From Mycobacterium sp. (GTDB taxonomy: Bacteria > Actinomycetota > Actinomycetes > Mycobacteriales > Mycobacteriaceae): a stretch of DNA of 11,396 nucleotides. The notes beneath the pieces were generated by a model. The model had not been told where the DNA came from. It saw only the letters and a program-made list of their open reading frames with translations, and ran no database searches. Below are positions 1 through 6,126 of the stretch, in pieces. The stretch is taken from positions 1-11,396 of the forward strand of contig JAHBAP020000222.1 of the NCBI GenBank assembly GCA_018500005.2, written 5' to 3'. A program made the position numbers and the translations under genes. The first letter of the stretch is position 1, and each line of letters opens with the position of its first letter.

Positions 1-2
1 CG

Positions 3-107
3 GTCCGGGTGTGCATCGAGGGCGCCGAACGAACACTCACTGCCGGCCAGGGGTGGGTGGTGGACCTGACGTCGGCCGGTTCGGTCACTGGGGCGGGGGC
101 GGTATGA
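3..107 (+). CDS. C-terminal fragment of an unidentified protein (cut by window start)
   Basis: Reading frame 3 is open from the window edge to a TGA at 105-107 and encodes 34 residues. Third codon positions are mostly G or C, as in the neighbouring genes. The peptide begins VRVCIEGAERTLTAGQGW and alternates short hydrophobic strands with a Gly-containing turn, which loosely resembles a cupin-like beta-turn; this is too short to assign a family. The stop codon lies inside the end of the opposite-strand cyclase gene, so the two genes are convergent with a 23-base tail overlap. No start is visible because the gene begins outside the window. It could instead be a chance open frame; 35 codons is not decisive. 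Confidence 0.45.
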   Translation, partial: VRVCIEGAERTLTAGQGWVVDLTSAGSVTGAGAV

Positions 108-1443
108 ATCGCTCAGGGGCTTCTTCGAAAGCGGCCCTGCAGATGTCACTGCAAAACGCGTAGGTGGAGTTCCCCCAGTTGACCCGGTACGCGACGTCGG
201 GGGTGCGCATACGCATGCCACACACCGGGTCGGTCACTCTGTCGGGATGGGCGCGGCCGCGGTCGCGCACCTCGAGCAGTCGGATCGGATCGGAGATGCC
301 CTTGAGTCGCCGAGGCGGTAGCAGGATGAATTCGGCGTCGAGCAGCTCGCCGGCCTCGCGGTGAAGCTGCTCGGTGACCAGAAACTGGCCGGGGATCCCC
401 GCCGAGGCGACTCTGGCGGCGAGATTGACGGTGCTGCCCAGGTAGTCGCCGTCGCGGTAGAGAACAGCGCCGTAGTGGGCCCCGATATGCAGGGCCGGGA
501 ATTGCGGTGCGGTGTCGACGAAGCCATTGATGGCGAGGCCGAATTCGACGGCGCTGGCGGCCCGGGTGAACGTCATCATGAACGCGTCGCCGATCTGTTT
601 GACGATCCGACCCGAATGCCGAGTGGCGTTGTCGCGCACCGTGGTACCGAAGATCCCCAGCACCTCTGCGGCCGCGAGGTCGCCCATGGTGGCAGCCAGC
701 GGGGTGAAGCCGGCGAGATCCACGAACAGCACGGTCGAGTGCTCCTCGCCCGGCACGCCGGATTGTGGCGTGGGCTCATCTCTGAGGTGACGTAGCAATT
801 CCTCCTGGGCGGCGCGCCGGTAGGCCCGGCGGTACAGGTAGAGCGGAGTCTCCTCCAGGAGTCGTCGGGTCGGGGTCGCTAAACGTTCACCGGCGGCGTG
901 GCGCGCCGGGCCGGTGAGTCCTTGTGCCCGGAGGTGATCGTGGACGTAGTCGTGGAAGGTGCGGATCGCGGCGTCGGCGAGGCGTTCGGTCGTGTCGGCG
1001 AACACCCGGACGAGCTGAAGCAGAGCGTCCTCGGGAAATCCGTTGTGCAGTGCCTCGGCGATGACCCCCAGCGCCGCCACGTCGGAATCGTTGCCGCACT
1101 GCAGATCCCAGTCGACAATGCGGGCGAGTTCATCGACGAGCGGTCCGGGGATATCGAGCTCGGCGGCGATGCGACGGAGGTCTTGTGCGGCGGAGTCCAG
1201 GAGCGGCTGTTGGGGAAACGCCGCCAGGAGGTCTCCGTGCGCCGTGCTCGCGGCCAGGAGTTGCTCATCGCCGAATCCGTGGGAACGCGCGTAGTGGATG
1301 AGGCGTAATCGCTGCAGTGAATCGGCGGCGAAGGCGCCGTCGGCGTGCCGGTGGAGCAGCCCGGCGGCGGCGTGGCGACAAATCCGGTCCTCGGGTTCGT
1401 CGGCGGCCGCGGCGAGGCCCTCCAGCGTCCACGGCCTGGTCAT
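85..1443 (-). CDS. Class III adenylate/guanylate cyclase with C-terminal YHS metal-binding domain
   Basis: This 452-residue protein probably makes cAMP in the cytosol. Residues 1-225 are helical and resemble the N-terminal regulatory domain of mycobacterial Rv1264/Rv2212-type cyclases. Residues 235-392 form the catalytic domain. All class III active-site residues are in place: metal aspartates D242 and D286, substrate-specifying K282 and D333, and transition-state N340 and R344. Their spacing matches that of Rv1625c as I recall it. The K/D pair favours ATP over GTP. Residues 405-446 form a YHS domain with DPVCGM (C408) and C431/C435, the type of fold found in heavy-metal and copper transport proteins. 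The ATG overlaps the permease stop (ATGA), so it is the last gene of a coupled three-gene operon. No membrane segment is seen. Coupling of cyclase activity to metal binding is inferred from the fusion. Confidence 0.92.
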   Translation of the reverse strand: MTRPWTLEGLAAAADEPEDRICRHAAAGLLHRHADGAFAADSLQRLRLIHYARSHGFGDEQLLAASTAHGDLLAAFPQQPLLDSAAQDLRRIAAELDIPGPLVDELARIVDWDLQCGNDSDVAALGVIAEALHNGFPEDALLQLVRVFADTTERLADAAIRTFHDYVHDHLRAQGLTGPARHAAGERLATPTRRLLEETPLYLYRRAYRRAAQEELLRHLRDEPTPQSGVPGEEHSTVLFVDLAGFTPLAATMGDLAAAEVLGIFGTTVRDNATRHSGRIVKQIGDAFMMTFTRAASAVEFGLAINGFVDTAPQFPALHIGAHYGAVLYRDGDYLGSTVNLAARVASAGIPGQFLVTEQLHREAGELLDAEFILLPPRRLKGISDPIRLLEVRDRGRAHPDRVTDPVCGMRMRTPDVAYRVNWGNSTYAFCSDICRAAFEEAPERFIPPPPQ

Positions 1444-3014
1444 CGGCCCACAGTAGCCAGAGGCGTCTCAGGGCCGTGCCGGTGCGCCGGCGGTGCTGCG
1501 GTCTTCGCGTGATGCGTGGTGGGACGGGGTCCGCGCCAGAGCAGCGCTGCCGCCACGACGGCCAGCCCGGCCAGCCATCCCAGCGCGGCCAGCAGAGGCG
1601 AGAGCTGGTCGAAGTGTGCTGTGAGTCCGGTGTCGAAGAGCACTTTGGTCCACCCGTAGCCCGGCAGCCCGTGCGCCCATGGCGCCGGGGAGGGGCGAAG
1701 CATGGGACTTTGCGCGATGCCGAGGTCGAGGAAGGGAACCAGGAAGGCGATGAAGACCCCGGCGACCCGGCCGAACAGCGGGCCGATGATGACCCCGATC
1801 AGGGCGTAGGTGGCGCCCAGGCCGAGGTTGGCTGCGGCGTAGGCCGCCCATTGTCGGGCGCTGAAAACCGTTGCGGTGACGGCAATCGTGGCGGTGACGA
1901 TCACGACGACGGCGGCCAGCACCACGCTCAGACGGGCGGCGACGGCCACCGCGGTGCCGACCCCGGCGATGCGCAGTCGTCGGTCGCCGGCCGTGGCGTC
2001 GGCGACGACGAACATCCCGGCCAGCGCGGCCAGTGATCCGATCGCGATGGGAGCCATGGTTCCGGCGTGCACGTCGGGAAACCAGAACGGCTGAGGGCCG
2101 GTCACGCCGTTCTCGGTGACCGCGAGGATGAGCATCCGCGCCGGGGTGGTGGCTTTGGCCAGCAGCACGAACACCGCCGGCACCAGGGCCAGCAGCACGA
2201 GCAGCACGGGGTTGCGGCGCAGGTCGACCAGGCCCATCCGCAGCGCGGTGACGAACTGTCCGGGCCGGCGCGGTGCGTGCCGTGAGCGGATGGAGGTCGC
2301 GGCCAGCACCGCGGCGCCGGCGATCAGCGCGCCCAGGACCCAGCCCAGCGCGATCCCGAGGTCGCCGGGGCGGCCCCCATGCCGGGAGGGCAGGTCGACC
2401 ATCCACAGGGTGACGAAATGGGTCGGGAAGAACCGCGAGAGCAGCATGTCGCCGCCGCCGCCGGCGGGGCCGAAGAACACATCGACCATCCAGATGGACA
2501 GGATCACCACAGCCCCGTTGACCGGGTTGCTGACCGCTGCTCCCACGAGTGATCCGATGGCCATGTAGATCAGCGCGAACATCAGGGTGCCGGCGATGAC
2601 ACGGCCCGGCTCGGCGACACCGGTGCGCAGTGCCAGGGCGCTCAGCGCCACCACCGAGACCAGAACGGCCAGCAGCAGTCCGGTGCCGGCGCGGGCGGCG
2701 ATGAGCCGCCGCGGGGACAATCCGGCCAGGATCAGCCGGCGGTCGGCGGCCCGGGCCGAGCGGATCTGGAAGTACATCGCCAGACCGGAGAGGAAGCCGG
2801 CCGCCCAGCCCGCGGTGACGGTTTGCAGGGCGGGTCCGATGCTGCCACCGAGCAGTTCCATGGTGTCGGCCAGCGATCGGGCCGCGACCACCACGAACAC
2901 CAGCGGCACCAGGACCAGAACGATCAGATTGACCGGGTTGCGCACGTAGTCGGTGATGAAGCGCCGGGTGAGAAGCAAAGGGGGACGCCATTGTTGGTGG
3001 CTCTTGGCGTTCAT
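1440..3014 (-). CDS. ABC-2 type transporter permease, fused two-half form
   Basis: This 524-residue integral membrane protein is the membrane partner of the ATPase encoded just upstream. It has about twelve hydrophobic segments in two halves. Each half starts with a similar element, VRNPVNLIVLVLVPLVFVVV near residues 24-43 and RRNPVLLVLLALVPAVFVLL near 263-282, which indicates internal duplication so that one chain can supply the whole pore. The ATG at 3014 was chosen because it overlaps the ATPase stop (ATGA); the frame stays open upstream to an ATG at 3053, but that extension lies inside the ATPase gene. No Shine-Dalgarno is visible, which fits translational coupling. The C-terminus carries a short His-containing soluble tail. 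The substrate cannot be read from the sequence; drugs, lipids or a metal-related cargo are all possible. Confidence 0.9.
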   Translation of the reverse strand: MNAKSHQQWRPPLLLTRRFITDYVRNPVNLIVLVLVPLVFVVVAARSLADTMELLGGSIGPALQTVTAGWAAGFLSGLAMYFQIRSARAADRRLILAGLSPRRLIAARAGTGLLLAVLVSVVALSALALRTGVAEPGRVIAGTLMFALIYMAIGSLVGAAVSNPVNGAVVILSIWMVDVFFGPAGGGGDMLLSRFFPTHFVTLWMVDLPSRHGGRPGDLGIALGWVLGALIAGAAVLAATSIRSRHAPRRPGQFVTALRMGLVDLRRNPVLLVLLALVPAVFVLLAKATTPARMLILAVTENGVTGPQPFWFPDVHAGTMAPIAIGSLAALAGMFVVADATAGDRRLRIAGVGTAVAVAARLSVVLAAVVVIVTATIAVTATVFSARQWAAYAAANLGLGATYALIGVIIGPLFGRVAGVFIAFLVPFLDLGIAQSPMLRPSPAPWAHGLPGYGWTKVLFDTGLTAHFDQLSPLLAALGWLAGLAVVAAALLWRGPRPTTHHAKTAAPPAHRHGPETPLATVGR

Positions 3015-3736
3015 GGTGAGGCCGCCCGGCCGTCGCAGAGCCGGCCTTCGCACAGCTGCACGACCCGGTCGAAGCGGTGTTCGTCGGCGACGAAGTGGCT
3101 GATGATCAGGACGGTCTTGCCGCGGGCGCGCCGGTCGGCGACCAGATCCCAGAACCGCAGATAGGTGTCCCAGTCGAAACCGGCGTAGGGCTCATCGAGC
3201 AGCAGGATCTGCGGGTCGGCCAGCAGTGCCAGGGTGAGGTTCAGTTTGGCCAGAGTGCCGCCGGAGAGCCGATCGGCCCTGGTGCTGGCGTAGCGCTCGT
3301 AGCCCAGCGCGGCGTACAGATCGCGGCGGGCACGGCGTTCGGCGTCGTGGGTCATGCGGTAGGCGCGGGCGAACAGTTCGATGTGCTCGTCGCAGGTGAG
3401 CCGTTCGTAGACCACCGGCTGCTGGGGGCAGTAGCCGACGATCCCGGCGTGGGTGACTTTCCCGGCGTCCGGAGCCAACTCCCCGACCAGGATTTTCATG
3501 ATGGTCGATTTGCCCGACCCGTTCTCCCCGACAAGCCCGACAACCTCCCCGGGCTGCAGCACCAAGTCGATGGACCTCAGGACGGGCTGCCGGCCGCCCA
3601 ACGGCCAGATGCCCCGCCGGAAGGACTTCTCGATCCCGGCGGCGGTGAGCACCGCCGCGGAGTAGCTGCTGTGCCGGACCCCGGCGGACGGTCGGACTGT
3701 GCTGTCGTCGCCCGGGTTGTCGGGGTTGTCGTGCAC
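3011..3736 (-). CDS. ABC transporter ATP-binding protein
   Basis: This 241-residue cytosolic ATPase would energise the permease that follows it. Visible motifs are Walker A (GENGSGKST, residues 70-78), a Q-loop in CPQQ (103-106), a slightly altered signature LSGGT (157-161, where LSGGQ is usual), Walker B plus catalytic Glu (ILLLDEP, 177-183) and the H-loop His in ISHF (H214). The first 28 residues are a hydrophilic extension. The frame is open to an ATG at 3895, but that start would run through the palindromic operator. The GTG at 3736 has a strong GGAAGGAG five bases upstream and is preferred. It is the first gene of the ATPase-permease-cyclase operon, and its upstream region is shared with the divergent L,D-transpeptidase gene. 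Confidence 0.92.
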   Translation of the reverse strand: MHDNPDNPGDDSTVRPSAGVRHSSYSAAVLTAAGIEKSFRRGIWPLGGRQPVLRSIDLVLQPGEVVGLVGENGSGKSTIMKILVGELAPDAGKVTHAGIVGYCPQQPVVYERLTCDEHIELFARAYRMTHDAERRARRDLYAALGYERYASTRADRLSGGTLAKLNLTLALLADPQILLLDEPYAGFDWDTYLRFWDLVADRRARGKTVLIISHFVADEHRFDRVVQLCEGRLCDGRAASP

Positions 3737-3741
3737 CGCGA

Positions 3742-3749
3742 CTCCTTCC
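3742..3749 (-). promoter_or_regulatory. Ribosome binding site fixing the ABC ATPase start
   Basis: On the minus strand the sequence GGAAGGAG sits five bases before the GTG at 3736. It is the best Shine-Dalgarno match seen in this operon and decides the start against the longer open frame reaching 3895. Confidence 0.8.
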
Positions 3750-3818
3750 GGGCCTCGTCGCGCGGGTATCGGCCCGCGCCCCAAGCCTATCGAGCGGCGG
3801 GAGGCTCCCCGTGAGGGA

Positions 3819-3839
3819 TCTACTATGCAGATTAGTAGA
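3819..3839. promoter_or_regulatory. BlaI/MecI/CopY-type operator 1 (TCTACTA-N7-TAGTAGA)
   Basis: This is a perfect 7-bp inverted repeat separated by 7 bases, between the divergent ABC operon and the L,D-transpeptidase gene. TACTA/TAGTA half-sites are typical of BlaI-family operators. The same core occurs at 5183-5203 in front of the operon that encodes a BlaI-family repressor. A search of the window by eye found TACTA only at these two places on the plus strand. The position suits repression of the L,D-transpeptidase gene (start 22 bases downstream) and possibly of the ABC operon (start 83 bases away on the other strand). Confidence 0.8.
3821..3826 (+). promoter_or_regulatory. Candidate -10 element of the L,D-transpeptidase gene, inside operator 1
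   Basis: TACTAT fits the actinobacterial TANNNT -10 pattern and makes up the left half of operator 1. Transcription would then start within or just after the operator and leave a short leader of roughly 25-30 bases before the ATG at 3861. No clear -35 hexamer is seen at the usual spacing. A bound repressor would block this element directly. Confidence 0.5.
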
Positions 3840-3860
3840 GTGAGGGTGTCAGGGAAAAGG

Positions 3861-5171
3861 ATGAGCCGGGGTGGGTCAGTGGTGTTGAAATCCATCCGCC
3901 GAACTGCCTTGGCGGGGGACCTGCCCCGACTGAGGCGGATTCTGGGCGCGGTGCTGGTGGTGATCCTGCTGTCCGGTATCGCGGTCAGCCTGCGATTGGC
4001 CCACCACGCCGGTCAGATTGCCGCCTCGGCGCCCTCCTCGACATCAGAGACCGCCGCGCCGCCGATCCCGGCGGCGGTCACGCTCACTCCGGCCGATGGC
4101 ACCCGGGATGTGGATCCGTTGGCGCCGGTGGCCGTCACCGCCACGGCCGGGCAGCTCGTCGGGGTCGACATGCGCAATGAACGCGGCGTGCGTATCACGG
4201 GGGTGATGACCCCGGACAATCTGGTGTGGAAGCCGGGCGTGCCGCTGGGGTACGGCCGAACCTACGGGCTGACGGTGACCGCCCGGGGCACCGATGGTGT
4301 GGATCTGGTTCGGGTGTTTGGGTTTTCGACGCTGACGCCGAGCAACCAGACGAAAGTTTCGTTCACCACGACCGGTGGTGCCGCGCTGCGCGAAGGCGGA
4401 ACCTACGGTGTGGGCACGGTCGTGGTGGCCCGCTTCGACGAGCCGATCCCGGACCGGGCCGCCGCCGAGCGGCAGCTGAGCGTGCGGACCACACCACCGG
4501 TGACGGGGTCGTGGTTCTGGCTTGACGATCAGAATGCGCACTGGCGGCCCCCGTCGTACTTCGCGCCGAACACCGTGGTCACCGCGCAGGCGAACATCTA
4601 CGGTGTGCCGCTCGGTGACGGGCTCTACGGCCAGGAGGACGCCGAGGTCAGCTTCCGCATCGGTGACTCCCACATTTCCGTTGCCAATGACATCACCAAA
4701 CAGGTCAGCGTGTTCGACAACGGACGCTTGGTGCGAACCATGCCGACCTCGATGGGAATGGGGGGCACCGAGATCATCGGTGACCGCACCATCAGCTTCT
4801 GGACACAACCCGGGGTGTACACGGTGATGGACAAGGCCAATCCCGTGGTGATGGATTCCTCCACCTACGGGCTGCCGATCAACTCGCGGCTGGGCTACAA
4901 GCAGACCATCAACTGGGCCACCCGCATCAGCACCGATGGTATCTACCTGCACGAGCTTGAGGACACCGTGTGGGCCCAGGGCAATACCAACGTCTCGCAC
5001 GGCTGTTTGAACCTCAACGGCGACAACGCCCGATGGTTCTTCGACTTCTCCCAACCTGGCGATGTTGTCGAGGTTCGCTATAGCGGTGGGGAGCCGCTGC
5101 AGGTCTGGCAGAACGGGGATTGGAGTGTGCCATGGAACATTTGGCAACAGGGCAGCGCGCTGGGCAAGTGA
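3861..5171 (+). CDS. Membrane-anchored L,D-transpeptidase (YkuD domain, LdtMt2 type)
   Basis: This 436-residue enzyme makes 3-3 cross-links in peptidoglycan outside the membrane, the cross-link class that escapes most beta-lactams. Residues 27-46 are a signal anchor. Two Ig-like domains follow (about 71-157 and 160-268), then the YkuD catalytic domain (about 270-410) and a Trp-rich tail typical of mycobacterial Ldt enzymes. The active site is visible: H364, then SHGC at 379-382 with nucleophile C382, 18 residues after H364 as in LdtMt2. The segment after H364 reads HELEDT, unlike the HSAPWS I recall from LdtMt2. The ATG at 3861 follows AGGG with six bases between; in-frame GTGs at 3879 and 3882 are alternatives. 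The frame upstream (to 3699) crosses the operator and is not used. The gene stands alone between two identical-core operators. Confidence 0.94.
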   Translation: MSRGGSVVLKSIRRTALAGDLPRLRRILGAVLVVILLSGIAVSLRLAHHAGQIAASAPSSTSETAAPPIPAAVTLTPADGTRDVDPLAPVAVTATAGQLVGVDMRNERGVRITGVMTPDNLVWKPGVPLGYGRTYGLTVTARGTDGVDLVRVFGFSTLTPSNQTKVSFTTTGGAALREGGTYGVGTVVVARFDEPIPDRAAAERQLSVRTTPPVTGSWFWLDDQNAHWRPPSYFAPNTVVTAQANIYGVPLGDGLYGQEDAEVSFRIGDSHISVANDITKQVSVFDNGRLVRTMPTSMGMGGTEIIGDRTISFWTQPGVYTVMDKANPVVMDSSTYGLPINSRLGYKQTINWATRISTDGIYLHELEDTVWAQGNTNVSHGCLNLNGDNARWFFDFSQPGDVVEVRYSGGEPLQVWQNGDWSVPWNIWQQGSALGK

Positions 5172-5182
5172 GCGTCGCCGCC

Positions 5183-5203
5183 TCTACTATGTCTGCTAGT
5201 AGG
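5183..5203. promoter_or_regulatory. BlaI/MecI/CopY-type operator 2 (CTACTA-N7-TAGTAG core)
   Basis: The inverted repeat TACTA-TGTCTGC-TAGTA has the same 7-base spacing as operator 1, with arms six bases long (CTACTA/TAGTAG). It lies in the 47-base gap between the L,D-transpeptidase stop and the CPVC membrane-protein gene, so it fits autoregulation of the operon that encodes the BlaI-like repressor. Both sites share the extended left half TCTACTATG. Confidence 0.8.
5185..5190 (+). promoter_or_regulatory. Candidate -10 element of the repressor operon, inside operator 2
   Basis: TACTAT again forms the left operator half and matches TANNNT. It is 28 bases before the ATG at 5219. No convincing -35 is present at about 17 bases upstream. 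Its equivalent position to the element at 3821-3826 supports common control of both units. Confidence 0.5.
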
Positions 5204-5218
5204 ACGGGTGGGATAAGG

Positions 5219-5719
5219 ATGGCCGTAGTGCGTGGTTGGACCTGGCGCCAGTGGCTGGCCGCGGTAGCCGCCGGGGTCGTCGTCGCTGCCGTCGTCGGCG
5301 TGCCCAGCGCCCTGGTGCCCAACCCGTGGTATGTGAGGATGACTCCGCCGCCGGGCTGGAGCTATGCCGCGTGGGTGTCTTCGGCGGTGCTCACCGGGTT
5401 GTTGGCAGCGACCTACGTCCCGCGACGCGGCCTGCCCAGCAGGGTGCCGTCGCCGTCGCCGGCCCGGGTCGGGGTGGGGGCCAATATCGCCGCGTTCCTG
5501 GCCGTCGGCTGCCCGGTCTGCAACAAACTCGTCGTCGCCGCGGCCGGAGCCAGCGGTGCCCTGGCGTGGTGGGCGCCGCTGCAGCCCCTGGTCGCGGTGG
5601 TGTCGGTGGCACTGCTCGGCTGGGCGTTGTGGACCCGTCTGGCGGCAGGGCCGGCGTGCCCCGTGCCCCCGGCCGGTGCTGGGGCACCCACTGTCGGCGA
5701 TGCGGGGATGCTGCGATGA
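5219..5719 (+). CDS. Small integral membrane protein with CPVC motif, function unknown
   Basis: This 166-residue protein has about four hydrophobic segments (near residues 12-32, 48-66, 86-112 and 119-140). The third carries GCPVCNK, placing C98 and C101 at or in the membrane; a third cysteine, C147, follows the last segment in an ACPVP context. A conserved-looking NPWYVRMTPPPGW loop lies after segment 1. I do not recognise a named family. A CXXC pair at a membrane face could serve thiol-disulfide exchange or metal binding, but neither is shown. The ATG at 5219 has AAGG immediately in front; an alternative GTG at 5228 has AAGGA with a more usual 8-base gap and would give 163 residues. It heads the operon under operator 2, and its stop overlaps the repressor start (ATGA), so it is probably co-produced with the repressor-protease pair. 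Confidence 0.85.
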   Translation: MAVVRGWTWRQWLAAVAAGVVVAAVVGVPSALVPNPWYVRMTPPPGWSYAAWVSSAVLTGLLAATYVPRRGLPSRVPSPSPARVGVGANIAAFLAVGCPVCNKLVVAAAGASGALAWWAPLQPLVAVVSVALLGWALWTRLAAGPACPVPPAGAGAPTVGDAGMLR

Positions 5720-6126
5720 GCGCCGCCAAGTCCGCGGGCCGCGGCGGCCGGCGCAGTTCGGCCCCGGTGCACGGGTTCGGCGAACTGGAGGCGGCGATCA
5801 TGGAACTGGTGTGGGCCTCGGACACGGCGGTGCGGGGGCGCGACGGTGGGGGGGGACTCGAGGCGGCCCGCAAGCCCGCCTACAACACGGGGGTGACCGG
5901 GGTGGACAACCTCTATCGCAAAGGCTGGCTGAGCCGGCAGTCCGAAGGACGGGCCTACACCTATCTGGCCACCCGCAGTCGCATCCAGGCGGCCACCGAC
6001 GCGGTGCGCGATCTGTTGGCGAATACCGGTGATCCGACCGCCGCGCTCCTGCATTTCGCCCGGGGGGCCACCGAAGCGGAGTCCAATGCGTTGACCCGCG
6101 GGCTCAAAGAGCGGCGCCGACGGTGA
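5716..6126 (+). CDS. BlaI/MecI/CopY-family transcriptional repressor
   Basis: This 136-residue protein has the BlaI-family layout: a winged-helix N-terminal domain (about residues 19-88, with GELEAAIMELVW, RKPAYNT and VDNLYRKGWLSR) and a helical C-terminal dimerisation region (about 90-132). Such repressors bind TACTA/TACA-type palindromes and are inactivated by a partner M56 protease or, in CopY, by copper. Two operators of this type lie upstream. An oddity is that the usual T-V-M-T-V recognition-helix stretch reads T-G-V-T-G (58-62), and residues 41-47 read GRDGGGG where a short hydrophobic helix is expected, apparently two residues longer. Both changes are G-rich (an eight-G run at 5848-5855), so error or functional decay must be considered. 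A GGGGA precedes the ATG by seven bases. The stop overlaps the protease start (GTGA). Confidence 0.9.
   Translation: MSAAKSAGRGGRRSSAPVHGFGELEAAIMELVWASDTAVRGRDGGGGLEAARKPAYNTGVTGVDNLYRKGWLSRQSEGRAYTYLATRSRIQAATDAVRDLLANTGDPTAALLHFARGATEAESNALTRGLKERRRR

Noticed and set aside
1317..2036. 239-residue plus-strand open frame opposite the permease
   Set aside because: Arg/Gly-rich composition with no recognisable domain. It lies antisense to a clear membrane protein and is a GC-rich shadow.
3737..3895. N-terminal extension of the ABC ATPase to an ATG at 3895
   Set aside because: It would translate through the operator and lacks a ribosome site, whereas GTG 3736 has GGAAGGAG at good spacing.
4044..5147. 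367-residue minus-strand open frame inside the L,D-transpeptidase gene
   Set aside because: The plus-strand frame has a full YkuD active site and Ig-like domains. The antisense frame is Arg/His/Gly-rich without domains.
5716..6126. Calling the repressor a pseudogene
   Set aside because: The frame is intact with overlapping coupled neighbours. The unusual residues may be errors or adaptation, so it is kept as a coding gene with a caution.
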